The position numbers and the translations under genes are program-made. Positions 24,698-33,926 of a DNA stretch of 64,000 bases are shown here, in pieces. The DNA is taken from positions 28,782 through 92,781 of the forward strand of contig CAXQGL010000056.1 of NCBI GenBank assembly GCA_964223495.1. The letters run 5' to 3'. The notes under the pieces were generated by a model. It was not told the DNA's origin. It did not search any database and worked only from the letters and a program-made list of their open reading frames with translations. Within the stretch, counting starts at the first letter, position 1, and each line of letters opens with the position of its first letter. The DNA comes from UBA8752 sp964223495 (GTDB lineage: Bacteria > Bacteroidota > Bacteroidia > Flavobacteriales_D > Sanyastnellaceae).

Positions 24698-27600
24698 TCA
24701 CTCAAGCAGAACGAGCCGCCCCGTCTTGGTGGCCTGCCTGCCTTCCGGCGTGGCCACTTCGAGCCGGTAGAGGTAGATGCCTGCACCCAGTGGAGTCCCT
24801 TGCGGGGATCTGCCATCCCAATGCCACCCATCCACCCGGTAACCGGTGGGCGTTTCATTCCGCTCACCCACCCAAACGGCGTTTCCGCGTCCATCGTATA
24901 TGGACAGCCTCAATTCCAGCGATACGCAGGCCTGATTGTGCTCGAACCTGAATGTGGTTCCCCCGGATCCCAAGGGGTTGGGGTAGTTGATCAACCCGTC
25001 GAGAAAAACCTGCAATTCCTCGACCACCACGAAATCCAGACCCGCGGATGCGCTGTTGTTGTGCACATCCCATGCCTTGAGCTCCAATCTGTGCGGGCCG
25101 GCAGGGATATCGCTCATCGGGAAGACCACGCGTCCACTCTGATAGGTATCGAGGTCGCTTTGGTAGTACTCGTTGAGCACGGTACCGTCCCCATTGTCGA
25201 GCACCATCTTCAGGTCGTGACCAATGCAGTTGCCGACGGTATTGAGGCCCTGGTCATCCCGGAGGAAAGCCAACAGGACCGGGCGGGAATCTGTGGTTCC
25301 TCCCGAAATGAAAGTGGTGTCGTTGAGGTAGAGCTCTATTGAGGGGCCGCTGTCGTCCGCCAGGGCATCCGGATTGACACCCCCGATGACGATGTTCTCC
25401 GTGTACCCGTGGGCATCCACATCTCCATCCACGGCATAGTAACTGATCCGACCCGGTGCTGGATCGTAGGAGATGTCACGCGGCACGACGAATTCGAATT
25501 CGAAAACCCCACCTTCCGCCGACACGGCCCCTGTATGGATGCGGTTCCGCCACTCACTGTAACTGACCCCGGAAGACCCCCCGTCATTGTTGAGGGTCGT
25601 CACATTGGACTTCTGGTCATACACCGTAGGATAGACGAAACCATTGAAATCGGTGAGGACATTGCCCGCCGGATCCGATATGTAGCCCTTCACCGTGACG
25701 TGTTCCAATGCGCTCAGTGTATCCGCCCAAGCATCGATGGGGATGCCGTTGACCTCACTGGTCCGGACCTCCATGCCCGGCGTGGCAAGCGTCAGGGCCA
25801 CATCGCCGAGCAGGGTGAAGTTGCGCTTGTTGGAAGAGGCCCCGGCAGCGGGGTCATTCTTGGTGCGACGGAGGATGTCCCCAAGCCGCTGCTTGCCGCC
25901 CGGGGGCGCGTCAAAGGCCACGTTGAAGAAGGCGGTGTTCAATTGCTCGTTGGCATAGCTGTACACCACACGCGTCGTGGTCATCATGGCGATGGCCCCG
26001 CCATTGGGGTTCATCACCATCATCTCCCCCGCCGTTTCCAGTTCAGGATCATCGAACCGCGCCAACTCGCACGTGGCGGTGAAGAACAGGGGCATCCGGT
26101 CCAGATTGTCCCAGGCACCGATGGTCGAGGTGCTGAGTACCCTCTCGTGGGCCCAACCACGTTCACCGCCGTGGCCGATGTCGTTGATGAGCAAGGCACC
26201 CTCCCTCACTTGACGGTCTATGGCTTCTTCGACCTCGGGATAACGCTCTCCCCCCGGTGTGGCCACCTGGGGATAGGCATCCATGAAAATCCTGCGGATG
26301 TCGTACGCACCGTGTTCCTCCTCGAGGGTGTTGGCATGGCCGATGCTGTACAGGGTATGACCGGTTTCGGTCGCCCCGCCGCTTCCATCGAAGTCATCCG
26401 CCACGAAACAGACCCGGTTGCGCCAAGGTCCATAGGGATTGCCCTGTTCGGCTCCGGGCAATCCAGCGGTCAGGCACGCCGCACCTTCGGGGTCGGGATT
26501 GCGGCTGAGGTAGGCCGATACCTTGGCCACGGCATTCCAGGCTTCCGTGAGCGATCCCGCGGGAATCCGACCCACACCGATGGACAGGGTGTCCGTCAGG
26601 CGCTCGGAGGCCACATCCGACAGAAACCCGAAGTAGTCATCGGTCACATAACTCTGGGTGGGGGTGTGGCTCTGTGAACTCTGGAATGAGACCAGCAGAT
26701 TTCCGAACCGGGGCAGATTGCGGTTGAGATAGGTTCCATCTCCGAAGAGCTGCAGATAACGCGGCTCGTCTTCGTCGTTGCCTCCGGCACGGTCGTGCAG
26801 CATCTTCATCAGCATCTTGAATGCCGTGGGATCCACTCGGCCGGATGAAAAGCAGTCGTAGATGAACGAAGGCTCGAGCACCGCCACGTCCAAACCTTCG
26901 GCATGGTGGATGGCCGCGAGGCTGTCGGCCGCTTCCCGGAGACCGGGCGGCGTGATCACGACGAGGTCCACTTGGGGAATCCCGTGGACATCGGTATTCT
27001 GCACTGGGCCCATGGGCGCAGGCGTATAGAAACCGGAACCCGTGCCCAGGCGGAAGGTCCTCAAGGAGTCATAGGTCACTCGGAAACGCGCTTCACCTCC
27101 TTCGACAGTGAACGGCACTGCGAATGGGGCCTGAGGGTCCGTGACGTCCCAAACACGCTGCACTGAATTGGCTTCGGCGATGGCCCACTCTACGATGCGC
27201 CCGGGGGCAACCGCTCCAGCACGCTGAAACTCCTGCTGGGTGCCTCCCGACATCGAAGCTTCCCGCGTGCCCATGATGCGCACATAGTCCAGCCACCCCT
27301 TCGCGTCCGCCACCTGCGCATCGAGGGTGATGCCGACCTGCACGATTTCAGAAACGGGCTGCCACTCCCAACTCCCGATGCCCACCTGGGCTTGGGGCAC
27401 GTGGGATTGTGAGCCGGTCACCGCCGGGGCAATGGTCCACGCACTGTCACCGAGCGAGACCGTGTATGGGCTGACCGCTCCGACCGAACGCCCCATGAGT
27501 CTGACCTCCAACCGGGCGGGATCATCGGTGATGTCGGGAACCTGGAATGGGATGGTGTGCGTCGGATTCTGGTCGAAGATTTCCCCGAAGAAGTTTCGGC

Positions 27601-28234
27601 CGGAACGGATGATGGTCGATTGCTCGAGCTCGTGAAAAAGGTGAAAATCGGTGCGGCTCAGCACGGTATCGAGGTCGCCTGCCATGGTCGGTGCCGTCTC
27701 GATGCGCAAAGGCGCCGAGTCATCCACCCGCAAGAAATACCATGCGGTATCCGACCAGGGGTTCAACGCATGGCGCCAGTCTTCAGTGACGTCATCGTAG
27801 GTCCATTCCTCCGGCCCGTCTCCCATGAAGATGAAATGGTCGTTGCCGTCGAACTGGCCGTCACCATCGTCCACCATTTCAATGGGCACCGGGACGAGGT
27901 CGAGTGGCCTTGGAACGGCATTGTCGATGGGAAGCGCATCTCCACCGTGTCCGTAAAGGTTCAGCTGCTCAGGATTCACACTTTCCGGGTCCAGACCGAG
28001 TGCGGACAGCAGGTCGGTGTCCACGCGGTGGAATCCGGAGCGGACGGTGGCGATCCGGTACCATTGGCCTTCGGACAATGCGGAATGTGCGGGCCAGTCG
28101 TACTCGAATTGGGCGGTCAAGTCGCCCTTGAGGATCAAAAGGAAACCCAGGAGCACAGCTGTCCGTAAAGGAAGACGCAATGGCTTTGCGACCTTACAAG
28201 GCAACGATTTTGCTTGCCACATCGTTTGGGTCAT
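24698..28234 (-). CDS. porU: Type IX secretion system sortase PorU
   Basis: Cysteine peptidase of the gingipain (C25) family that removes T9SS C-terminal signals and attaches cargo at the cell surface. From the ATG at 28232-28234 it has 1178 residues, with an N-terminal hydrophobic segment (LRTAVLLGFLLILKG) ending at DLTAQ. The catalytic histidine is in NDIGHGGERGW (codon near 26170) and the cysteine in FFTATCELARFDDPE (near 26070). The N-terminal ~400 residues form beta-rich modules. The last ~90 residues are Ig-like (INYPNPLGSGGTTFRF to TGRLVLLE). The start is uncertain: ATGs at 28234 and 28222 both give a long N-region, and the frame opens as far as 28318. It is upstream of porV and divergent from the PorP/SprF gene. 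Confidence 0.94.
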   Translation of the reverse strand: MTQTMWQAKSLPCKVAKPLRLPLRTAVLLGFLLILKGDLTAQFEYDWPAHSALSEGQWYRIATVRSGFHRVDTDLLSALGLDPESVNPEQLNLYGHGGDALPIDNAVPRPLDLVPVPIEMVDDGDGQFDGNDHFIFMGDGPEEWTYDDVTEDWRHALNPWSDTAWYFLRVDDSAPLRIETAPTMAGDLDTVLSRTDFHLFHELEQSTIIRSGRNFFGEIFDQNPTHTIPFQVPDITDDPARLEVRLMGRSVGAVSPYTVSLGDSAWTIAPAVTGSQSHVPQAQVGIGSWEWQPVSEIVQVGITLDAQVADAKGWLDYVRIMGTREASMSGGTQQEFQRAGAVAPGRIVEWAIAEANSVQRVWDVTDPQAPFAVPFTVEGGEARFRVTYDSLRTFRLGTGSGFYTPAPMGPVQNTDVHGIPQVDLVVITPPGLREAADSLAAIHHAEGLDVAVLEPSFIYDCFSSGRVDPTAFKMLMKMLHDRAGGNDEDEPRYLQLFGDGTYLNRNLPRFGNLLVSFQSSQSHTPTQSYVTDDYFGFLSDVASERLTDTLSIGVGRIPAGSLTEAWNAVAKVSAYLSRNPDPEGAACLTAGLPGAEQGNPYGPWRNRVCFVADDFDGSGGATETGHTLYSIGHANTLEEEHGAYDIRRIFMDAYPQVATPGGERYPEVEEAIDRQVREGALLINDIGHGGERGWAHERVLSTSTIGAWDNLDRMPLFFTATCELARFDDPELETAGEMMVMNPNGGAIAMMTTTRVVYSYANEQLNTAFFNVAFDAPPGGKQRLGDILRRTKNDPAAGASSNKRNFTLLGDVALTLATPGMEVRTSEVNGIPIDAWADTLSALEHVTVKGYISDPAGNVLTDFNGFVYPTVYDQKSNVTTLNNDGGSSGVSYSEWRNRIHTGAVSAEGGVFEFEFVVPRDISYDPAPGRISYYAVDGDVDAHGYTENIVIGGVNPDALADDSGPSIELYLNDTTFISGGTTDSRPVLLAFLRDDQGLNTVGNCIGHDLKMVLDNGDGTVLNEYYQSDLDTYQSGRVVFPMSDIPAGPHRLELKAWDVHNNSASAGLDFVVVEELQVFLDGLINYPNPLGSGGTTFRFEHNQACVSLELRLSIYDGRGNAVWVGERNETPTGYRVDGWHWDGRSPQGTPLGAGIYLYRLEVATPEGRQATKTGRLVLLE

Positions 28235-28295
28235 GGGAATCGTCGAAATTGCTCGCTGCGACAACGTCAAGCCTGGCGTGTTTGTTGCTTCAAGG

Positions 28296-28303
28296 CAAAG
28301 ATG
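28296..28303 (-). promoter_or_regulatory. Candidate -7 promoter element for porU
   Basis: CATCTTTG on the minus strand matches five of six fixed positions of TAnnTTTG, with TTG triplets about 20 nt further upstream that could serve as -33. It is in the 137-bp divergent gap and favours a porU start at 28234 or 28222. Confidence 0.3.
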
Positions 28304-28325
28304 TTCGGCAATTCCCACAAGTTTG

Positions 28326-28333
28326 TAATTTTC
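28326..28333 (+). promoter_or_regulatory. Candidate -7 promoter element for the PorP/SprF-gldJ pair
   Basis: TAATTTTC matches five of six fixed positions of TAnnTTTG, 38 nt before the ATG at 28372. It faces the candidate porU box in the same divergent gap. Confidence 0.3.
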
Positions 28334-28371
28334 ACGTTCTTATACGGGGGACCTTGTACCCCGGAAACTGC

Positions 28372-29403
28372 ATGGCCATGAAGCTCCAACAGCCCAACCG
28401 CAACGCGGCATTCCGCGCCTTCGGCATTCCCGTCGTAGCGCTCGTGATGGCGTGCCTCGGCACCATGACGCCGGAAAAAGCGTCGGCGCAGGACCCGGAA
28501 TTCACGCAATTCTATTCCAATCCGGTCTATCTGAACCCGGCATTCGCCGGCGCCGCCCGTTGTCCCAGGTTCGTCATGAACTACAGGAACCAGTGGCCCG
28601 CGATGAGCGGAAACTATGTGACTTCAGCAGCGGCTTACGACCAGCACATCCCCAGCATTTCGGGGGGCCTCGGTTTCATCGTGATGAACGACCGCGCCGG
28701 ACGCGGTACGCTGAGCACCACCCGCCTGAGCGGCATCTACAGCTACCAACAGGCCATCAGCCGGAAATTCTCCATCAAGGCGGGCTTCGAGGCCACCTAT
28801 TTCCAAAAAGCCTTGGATTGGAGCCAACTCACCTTTGGCGACATGATTGACCCGCGCAAGGGCTTCATCTATGAGACCCAGGACCAACCGCGTGGAGGCA
28901 AGGTGAGCCAAGTTGATTTCAGCGCCGGGATTGTGGGCTTCAGCAAGAAGATCTACTTCGGATTTGCTGCGCACCACCTCAACGAGCCCAACGAGAGTCT
29001 GGTCGTTGGCGTCAGCCGTCTGCCGATGAAGCTGACCGCGCACTTCGGTGCCCTGCTGCCGCTCGATGGCGACGCGCGTTACGCGAGCGCCTTCATTTCT
29101 CCGAACATCCTTTACCGCCGCCAAGGAGAATTCCAACAGCTCAACTTCGGGGGGTACGTGAGCAAGGGGCCGATCGTGGGAGGCATCTGGTACCGCGGCA
29201 TCCTCGGTACCCAATATCGCGACGCGTTCATCGTTACGTTGGGTATACAATCCGATGTGATCAAGTTCGGCTACAGCTATGACGTCACCGTGTCCGACCT
29301 CACTCCCGCCACAGGCGGATCCCATGAGGTCAGCATGTCATTGAATTTCGATTGTCGCGCCAAGCGCATCAAATTCCGGAGCCCACCCTGTCCCGGATTC
29401 TGA
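28372..29403 (+). CDS. PorP/SprF family type IX secretion membrane protein
   Basis: Outer-membrane protein of the PorP/SprF family, 343 residues. The signal peptide is residues ~1-40 (VVALVMACLGTM...KASAQ). The mature N-terminus has the family hallmark DPEFTQFYSNPVYLNPAFAGA, followed by RNQWPAM and SGGLGFIVMNDRAGRGTL. The rest alternates hydrophobic and polar residues as in a beta-barrel, ending with SMSLNFDCRAKR. SprF-type proteins are known to help individual adhesins or type B cargo reach the surface through T9SS. Which cargo this one serves is not clear, though the type B protein at 2023-4167 is one candidate. It lies 34 bp before gldJ and is probably co-transcribed. The ATG at 28378 is an alternative start. 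Confidence 0.93.
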   Translation: MAMKLQQPNRNAAFRAFGIPVVALVMACLGTMTPEKASAQDPEFTQFYSNPVYLNPAFAGAARCPRFVMNYRNQWPAMSGNYVTSAAAYDQHIPSISGGLGFIVMNDRAGRGTLSTTRLSGIYSYQQAISRKFSIKAGFEATYFQKALDWSQLTFGDMIDPRKGFIYETQDQPRGGKVSQVDFSAGIVGFSKKIYFGFAAHHLNEPNESLVVGVSRLPMKLTAHFGALLPLDGDARYASAFISPNILYRRQGEFQQLNFGGYVSKGPIVGGIWYRGILGTQYRDAFIVTLGIQSDVIKFGYSYDVTVSDLTPATGGSHEVSMSLNFDCRAKRIKFRSPPCPGF

Positions 29404-29437
29404 ACCCATTCCCTGCAAGGAACCCCAATAGAAAGCG

Positions 29438-31195
29438 ATGCAGCAACTCCAATCCTTCCTCCTCCTCTGTGCCGTGGCCCTCGGCACCGCCACCCTGCTC
29501 ACCTCCTGTCAAGGTGGTGCGTCCGGGTCCACAGGCTGGGCCTACAACGACTCGGAGAATGGTGGATTCCAAAAACTCCCCTACATCGGCCAGGAAACTG
29601 GTCCGGGGCTCGTCTTCGTGGAAGGTGGCACCTTCACGATGGGCCAGGTCGAGGATGACCTGACCGGGGCTTGGGACAACATTCCCCGCCGTGTCACGGT
29701 CAGTTCCTTCTACATGGATGAGGTGGAGGTGACCAACTTCTACTGGTTGGAGTACCTCTTCTGGCTCAACCGTGTCTACGGTGATGGCTTCCCTGAAATC
29801 GTCGACAGGGCCAAGCCCGACACGCTCGTCTGGAGGGACCCCCGAGCCTACAATGAGCCCTACGTCAATTATTACCTGCGCCACCCCGCATACCGCGATT
29901 ACCCCGTTGTGGGCGTGTCCTGGTTGCAGGCCAACGAATTCTGCAAGTGGCGCACGGACAGGGTGAACGAGCAGATCATGGTCCGTGAGGGCTTCCTCGT
30001 GCACAACCCTACCGGCCAGGTGGACGACAGCTACTTCAGCACCGAGGCCTACCTCGACGGACAATACGAGGAGGCGGCCAAGGCCGCGGATGGCATCAAA
30101 GACCTGCGCCCCAATGGTGTGGGGTACCGGAACGTCGCCATGACCGATGGCATCCTGCTGCCCGACTATCGCCTTCCGACCGAAGCGGAATGGGAATATG
30201 CTGCCCTCTCGCTCATCGGAAACAGCGGTGAGGAACTCATCACGAGCCGCAGGACCTACCCCTGGGATGGTCACTATGTGCGGAATGATGACAGCCGCGG
30301 CAAGTTCTACGGTGAAATCAACGCCAACTTCGTCCGCGCCCGCGGTGACTACATGGGTGTGGCCGGCGCGCTGAACGACAATGCGGATGTCACTGCTCCC
30401 GTATACAGCTACGCACCGAACGATTACGGCCTGTACAACATGGCGGGCAACGTCAGCGAATGGGTGATGGACGTTTACCGTCCGAGCACCTTGCAGGATG
30501 CGCAGGAATTCCGTCCCTTCCGAGGCAATGTATTCTCCACCAAGCTGCTCGACAGTGAAGGCAACGTGGCCGACAAACTCGACTACGTGGTGTACGACAT
30601 CTCCAGCATCGAGGCCGAATTGACGGAGTACGAGGAGATCGCCGGTCCATCGCTGACCTCCGAGGGACAGAACCTCATCGACAACCTCAAGAACAAGATT
30701 GAGAGCGCCAACGAGGACATGAACGTGAAGCGGGTGGAAGAGGCCATGACGAAGATGGACGAGGCCCTCGATCTGATTGAGGAGAGTGAGGCGCCGTCTG
30801 CGCCGGACCTGCGCCGGACCTGGACCAGCCACATTGAAGCCACGCCGGGGGAGATGCGCTACCGCAATGTGACGCTTGAGGAGAACCTCGACCGCCGCAA
30901 CTACAAGGTGGCAGACAACATCGATTACCTCGACGGTGATCTGGAAAGCTCCCTTTCCTTCGCCCAGCCTGAGTTGAGCGACCGCGATGACCTCGTCTAT
31001 GAGTACGGTGCCACATCCCTCATCAACGACAACGTGAGGGTCTACAAAGGCGGCAGCTGGAACGACCGGGTCTACTGGATCATTCCGGGTACGCGTCGAT
31101 TCCTCGAAGAGGACCAGAGTTCCGCCACCATCGGATTCCGTTGCGCCATGACCAGGGTGGGTTCACCCAAGGGCAACATGATGGGCAGCGAGTAA
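29438..31195 (+). CDS. gldJ: Gliding motility / T9SS lipoprotein GldJ
   Basis: Outer-membrane lipoprotein needed for T9SS and gliding in characterised Flavobacteria, where it stabilises other Gld proteins. It has 585 residues. The lipobox is LLTSC with Cys24. A formylglycine-generating-enzyme (SUMF1-like) fold spans most of the protein: VEGGTFTMGQ, VSSFYMDEVEVTN, LPTEAEWEYA, YNMAGNVSEWVMDVY, VYKGGSWNDRVYW and IGFRCAM. The catalytic cysteine pair of true formylglycine enzymes is absent, so it is structural. An acidic helical insert (~385-460) separates the two halves of the core. In known Flavobacteria gldJ lies beside porU and before murF, as here, which supports GldJ over GldK. A terminator follows at 31218. 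Confidence 0.93.
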   Translation: MQQLQSFLLLCAVALGTATLLTSCQGGASGSTGWAYNDSENGGFQKLPYIGQETGPGLVFVEGGTFTMGQVEDDLTGAWDNIPRRVTVSSFYMDEVEVTNFYWLEYLFWLNRVYGDGFPEIVDRAKPDTLVWRDPRAYNEPYVNYYLRHPAYRDYPVVGVSWLQANEFCKWRTDRVNEQIMVREGFLVHNPTGQVDDSYFSTEAYLDGQYEEAAKAADGIKDLRPNGVGYRNVAMTDGILLPDYRLPTEAEWEYAALSLIGNSGEELITSRRTYPWDGHYVRNDDSRGKFYGEINANFVRARGDYMGVAGALNDNADVTAPVYSYAPNDYGLYNMAGNVSEWVMDVYRPSTLQDAQEFRPFRGNVFSTKLLDSEGNVADKLDYVVYDISSIEAELTEYEEIAGPSLTSEGQNLIDNLKNKIESANEDMNVKRVEEAMTKMDEALDLIEESEAPSAPDLRRTWTSHIEATPGEMRYRNVTLEENLDRRNYKVADNIDYLDGDLESSLSFAQPELSDRDDLVYEYGATSLINDNVRVYKGGSWNDRVYWIIPGTRRFLEEDQSSATIGFRCAMTRVGSPKGNMMGSE

Positions 31196-31217
31196 GCACC
31201 GGACATTGTTCATTGTG

Positions 31218-31258
31218 AACCCCGCCTGGCCCCGTGCCGTGCGGGGTTCCTCTTTTTA
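31218..31258 (+). terminator. Rho-independent terminator after gldJ
   Basis: An 8-bp GC-rich stem, AACCCCGC (31218-31225) with GCGGGGTT (31241-31248), is followed by TCTTTTT. It lies 22 bp after the gldJ stop and just before the murF ATG, so murF needs its own promoter or readthrough. Confidence 0.8.
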
Positions 31259-31266
31259 TTGCAACC

Positions 31267-32586
31267 ATGGAAGGCCCTGGTGTCCATGACCCGCTGCTGG
31301 AGCTGTTCGATCAATCGAATGGCGTCACGACCGACTCCCGTCGATGCGGGCCGGGGCTGCTGTACATCGCATTGAAAGGGGAACGATTCGATGGCAATGC
31401 CTTTGCACTCGAGGCCATCAGGAAGGGCTGCATCGCCGCCGTGGTGGACGACCCCGCCGTGACGGGGGAACACCTGATCCACGTTCCGGATGGTCTGGAC
31501 GCCCTCCAGCAGCTCGCACGGTCACACCGCCGGCGTTTCCAGGCGCCGGTATTCGGACTGACGGGAAGCAACGGAAAGACCACGACCAAGGAGCTCATCC
31601 GCGCGGTGATCGGGCAGGAATTGAAGGTTCACGCCACGCAAGGCAACCTCAACAACCACATCGGTGTGCCCCTCACCCTGCTCTCCATTCCGGTCGATAC
31701 GGAGTTCGCCCTGATTGAAATGGGTGCCAACCACCAAGGAGAAATTGCAGCACTGTGCACCATCGCAGAACCCACATTCGGCATGATCACCAATGTGGGT
31801 CTGGCCCATCTGGAGGGGTTTGGCGGGGTTGAAGGGGTCAAAAAGGGAAAGCAGGAACTCTACCGTCACCTCGCCTCGAAAGGGGGCACTGCATTTGTCC
31901 ACGCTGCCGACCCCGACCTCATCGCGCTGTCCAACCTGGAGGGCTTGGAACGACTGCCGTATGGAACTCCGAACGCCCCCCCTCACGCATGGCGCAGCGC
32001 CGGGAGCGTCGACGCCCCCATCTATTGGTCGGATTCGGCCGGTGCAGTCCCCGGACCTTGGCACGATGGTCGGGGGGCCCTCGAAGTCCACCTGCATGGA
32101 GAGCACCAACTGGCCAACATGCAGGCTGCCATTGCCGTCGGGGTGCACTTCGGGGTTTCACCCGGCGCCATCAATGCCGCACTCGGTGCCTTCCTTCCCG
32201 TGGACCAGCGGGGAGAAACGGTGACAACGGGGCGGAATACCGTGATCGTGGACTGCTACAACGCCAATCCGAGTTCGGTGGAATCCACCCTGCGCGCATT
32301 CGCTTCGGCGGGTCACGAGGCCCCCCTGGCCATATTGGGAGACATGAAGGAGCTGGGAAGCCATGCAGCCCACGGCCACCGCATGGTGCGGGATGTGGCA
32401 CGGGAATGTGCCGTGGAATGCTGGGTGGTGGGACACGACTTCGCCGCACATGCTCCTGGTGACCGGACCTTCGAGGATGTGGACGCCTTGCGGTCCGCCC
32501 TCGTGGAGGAGGGCATCGAAGGAAGGACCATACTCTTGAAGGGCTCGCGTTCCATGCGCATGGAAGCCCTCGTGGAAGACCTCTGA
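31267..32586 (+). CDS. murF: UDP-N-acetylmuramoyl-tripeptide--D-alanyl-D-alanine ligase
   Basis: Adds D-Ala-D-Ala to the UDP-MurNAc tripeptide, the last cytoplasmic step of peptidoglycan precursor synthesis. It has 439 residues from ATG 31267 (MEGPGVHDPL). The N-terminal UMP-binding domain has TTDSRRCGPGLLYIALKG. The P-loop TGSNGKTT is at 99-106, followed by the central ligase ALIEMGANHQGEI and ITNVGLAHLEGFG, and the C-terminal domain with VDCYNANPSSVE and LAILGDMKELG. The open frame extends to 31234, but that start lies inside the terminator stem. Synteny with gldJ matches known Flavobacteria. Confidence 0.96.
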   Translation: MEGPGVHDPLLELFDQSNGVTTDSRRCGPGLLYIALKGERFDGNAFALEAIRKGCIAAVVDDPAVTGEHLIHVPDGLDALQQLARSHRRRFQAPVFGLTGSNGKTTTKELIRAVIGQELKVHATQGNLNNHIGVPLTLLSIPVDTEFALIEMGANHQGEIAALCTIAEPTFGMITNVGLAHLEGFGGVEGVKKGKQELYRHLASKGGTAFVHAADPDLIALSNLEGLERLPYGTPNAPPHAWRSAGSVDAPIYWSDSAGAVPGPWHDGRGALEVHLHGEHQLANMQAAIAVGVHFGVSPGAINAALGAFLPVDQRGETVTTGRNTVIVDCYNANPSSVESTLRAFASAGHEAPLAILGDMKELGSHAAHGHRMVRDVARECAVECWVVGHDFAAHAPGDRTFEDVDALRSALVEEGIEGRTILLKGSRSMRMEALVEDL

Positions 32587-32613
32587 CAGCGGCTCCGGGC
32601 CGACCGGGCGCCG

Positions 32614-32621
32614 TATCTTTC
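32614..32621 (+). promoter_or_regulatory. Candidate -7 promoter element for tyrS
   Basis: TATCTTTC matches five of six fixed positions of TAnnTTTG and ends only 6 nt before the tyrS ATG, in the 41-bp murF-tyrS gap. A leaderless tyrS message is predicted. Confidence 0.4.
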
Positions 32622-32627
32622 GGGCCC

Positions 32628-33905
32628 ATGGATTTCATTGCCGAATTGAAGTGGCGCGGGCTCCTGCACGACGCCATGCCGGGACTCGAGGAGCAGCTCG
32701 CGAAAGAACAGACCACGGGCTATGTCGGATTCGACCCTACGGCCGACTCCCTGCACATCGGCAACCTCGTACCCGTGATGCTCCTGGTCCACCTGCAAAG
32801 GGCAGGTCACAGGCCGATTGCGCTGGTCGGTGGTGCCACGGGCATGGTGGGAGACCCCAGCGGAAAGACCGCCGAAAGGCAGTTTCTCGATCTGGACACA
32901 TTGCAGCACAACCTGGCCTGCCAGAAGGCCCAGTTGGAGCGCTTCCTCGATTTCGACGGTCCCGCAGGAGCAAGGGTGGTCAACAACTTCGACTGGTTCA
33001 AGGACTTCAGTTTCCTCGACTTCATCCGGGACGTCGGCAAGCACATCACCGTCAATTACATGACCGCCAAGGACTCTGTGAAGAACCGCCTCGAAGGTGG
33101 CATGAGCTTCACTGAATTCAGCTATCAGCTGGTCCAGGGATACGACTTCTACCACCTGTGGAAGGAGCACGGCTGCATGCTGCAGATGGGCGGAAGCGAC
33201 CAATGGGGCAACATGACGACTGGAACCGAACTGATTCGTCGCAAGGGACAGGGTCATGCCTTCGCACTGACGGCACCGCTGATCACCAAGGCCGACGGAT
33301 CCAAATTCGGGAAGAGCGAAGGTGGCAATGTCTGGATTGACAAGGCACGGACCAGCGCCTACAAATTCTACCAGTATTGGATCAATGCGGCGGACGAGGA
33401 TGCGGCCCGGTACATCCGGATCTTCACCCTGCTCGATGAAGCGCGCATCAACGAGATCGAGGCGGCACATGCCGAGAATCCCGGTGCCCGCCTGCTGCAA
33501 AAAGAGCTCGCGGCCGATGTGACCCGGCGCATCCACGGAGAGGAGGACCTCGATACGGCACTGGCTGCCACGGCACTCCTGTTCGGAAAGAGCACAGAGT
33601 CCGATCTCCGGGCCCTGCCCGAGAGTGAATTGCTGAGTGTCTTCGAAGGTGTGCCGCAACGCGAGGTCGACCGCGACGCCCTTTCTTCCGGCATGGGCAT
33701 CATCGACCTCCTTGCAGGGGGAGACTCACCGTTCCTGTCGAGCGGTGGCGAGGCCCGCAGGGCCCTGAAGGAAAACTCCGTCAGCTTGAACCGCAACAAG
33801 GTGGATGCCAACCGGACCGTGACGTTGGACGATTGCATCGGCTCGGGATTGATCCTGCTGCAGCGGGGCAAGAAGAACTACTACCTCGTCCGGGCCGTGA
33901 ATTGA
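32628..33905 (+). CDS. tyrS: Tyrosyl-tRNA synthetase
   Basis: Charges tRNA-Tyr; class I synthetase of the bacterial TyrRS type. It has 425 residues, full length. The nucleotide motif is YVGFDPTADSLHIGN (HIGH class, HIGN here), the tyrosine pocket includes YDFYHLWKEHGC and GGSDQWGN, and the second signature is KFGKSEGG (KMSKS class, KFGKS here). The C-terminal S4-like tRNA-binding domain has SLNRNKVDANRTV and ILLQRGKKNYYL. ATG 32628 starts MDFIAELKWRG. No T-box or other leader is possible, given only 41 bp upstream. It ends 12 bp from the convergent permease gene. Confidence 0.97.
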   Translation: MDFIAELKWRGLLHDAMPGLEEQLAKEQTTGYVGFDPTADSLHIGNLVPVMLLVHLQRAGHRPIALVGGATGMVGDPSGKTAERQFLDLDTLQHNLACQKAQLERFLDFDGPAGARVVNNFDWFKDFSFLDFIRDVGKHITVNYMTAKDSVKNRLEGGMSFTEFSYQLVQGYDFYHLWKEHGCMLQMGGSDQWGNMTTGTELIRRKGQGHAFALTAPLITKADGSKFGKSEGGNVWIDKARTSAYKFYQYWINAADEDAARYIRIFTLLDEARINEIEAAHAENPGARLLQKELAADVTRRIHGEEDLDTALAATALLFGKSTESDLRALPESELLSVFEGVPQREVDRDALSSGMGIIDLLAGGDSPFLSSGGEARRALKENSVSLNRNKVDANRTVTLDDCIGSGLILLQRGKKNYYLVRAVN

Positions 33906-33910
33906 TTCTT

Positions 33911-33926
33911 TTCGGCATCAGCCGAA
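33911..33926. other. Small perfect hairpin between convergent tyrS and the PiT-like gene
   Basis: TTCGGC (33911-33916) and GCCGAA (33921-33926) flank a 4-nt loop that contains the stop codon of the PiT-like gene. There is no T-run on either side, so it is not a standard terminator. It may mark mutual transcript ends. Confidence 0.3.

Noticed and set aside
29369..30832. Open frame of about 490 codons opposite gldJ
   Set aside because: Val/His-rich shadow of gldJ, with no promoter or start context.
29438..31195. Possible formylglycine-generating enzyme (sulfatase activator)
   Set aside because: The fold is shared, but the catalytic cysteine pair is missing and the lipobox, length and murF/porU neighbourhood identify GldJ.
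31234..31266. Earlier in-frame start for murF
   Set aside because: It would place the start codon inside the gldJ terminator stem; the ATG at 31267 gives the conserved N-terminus.
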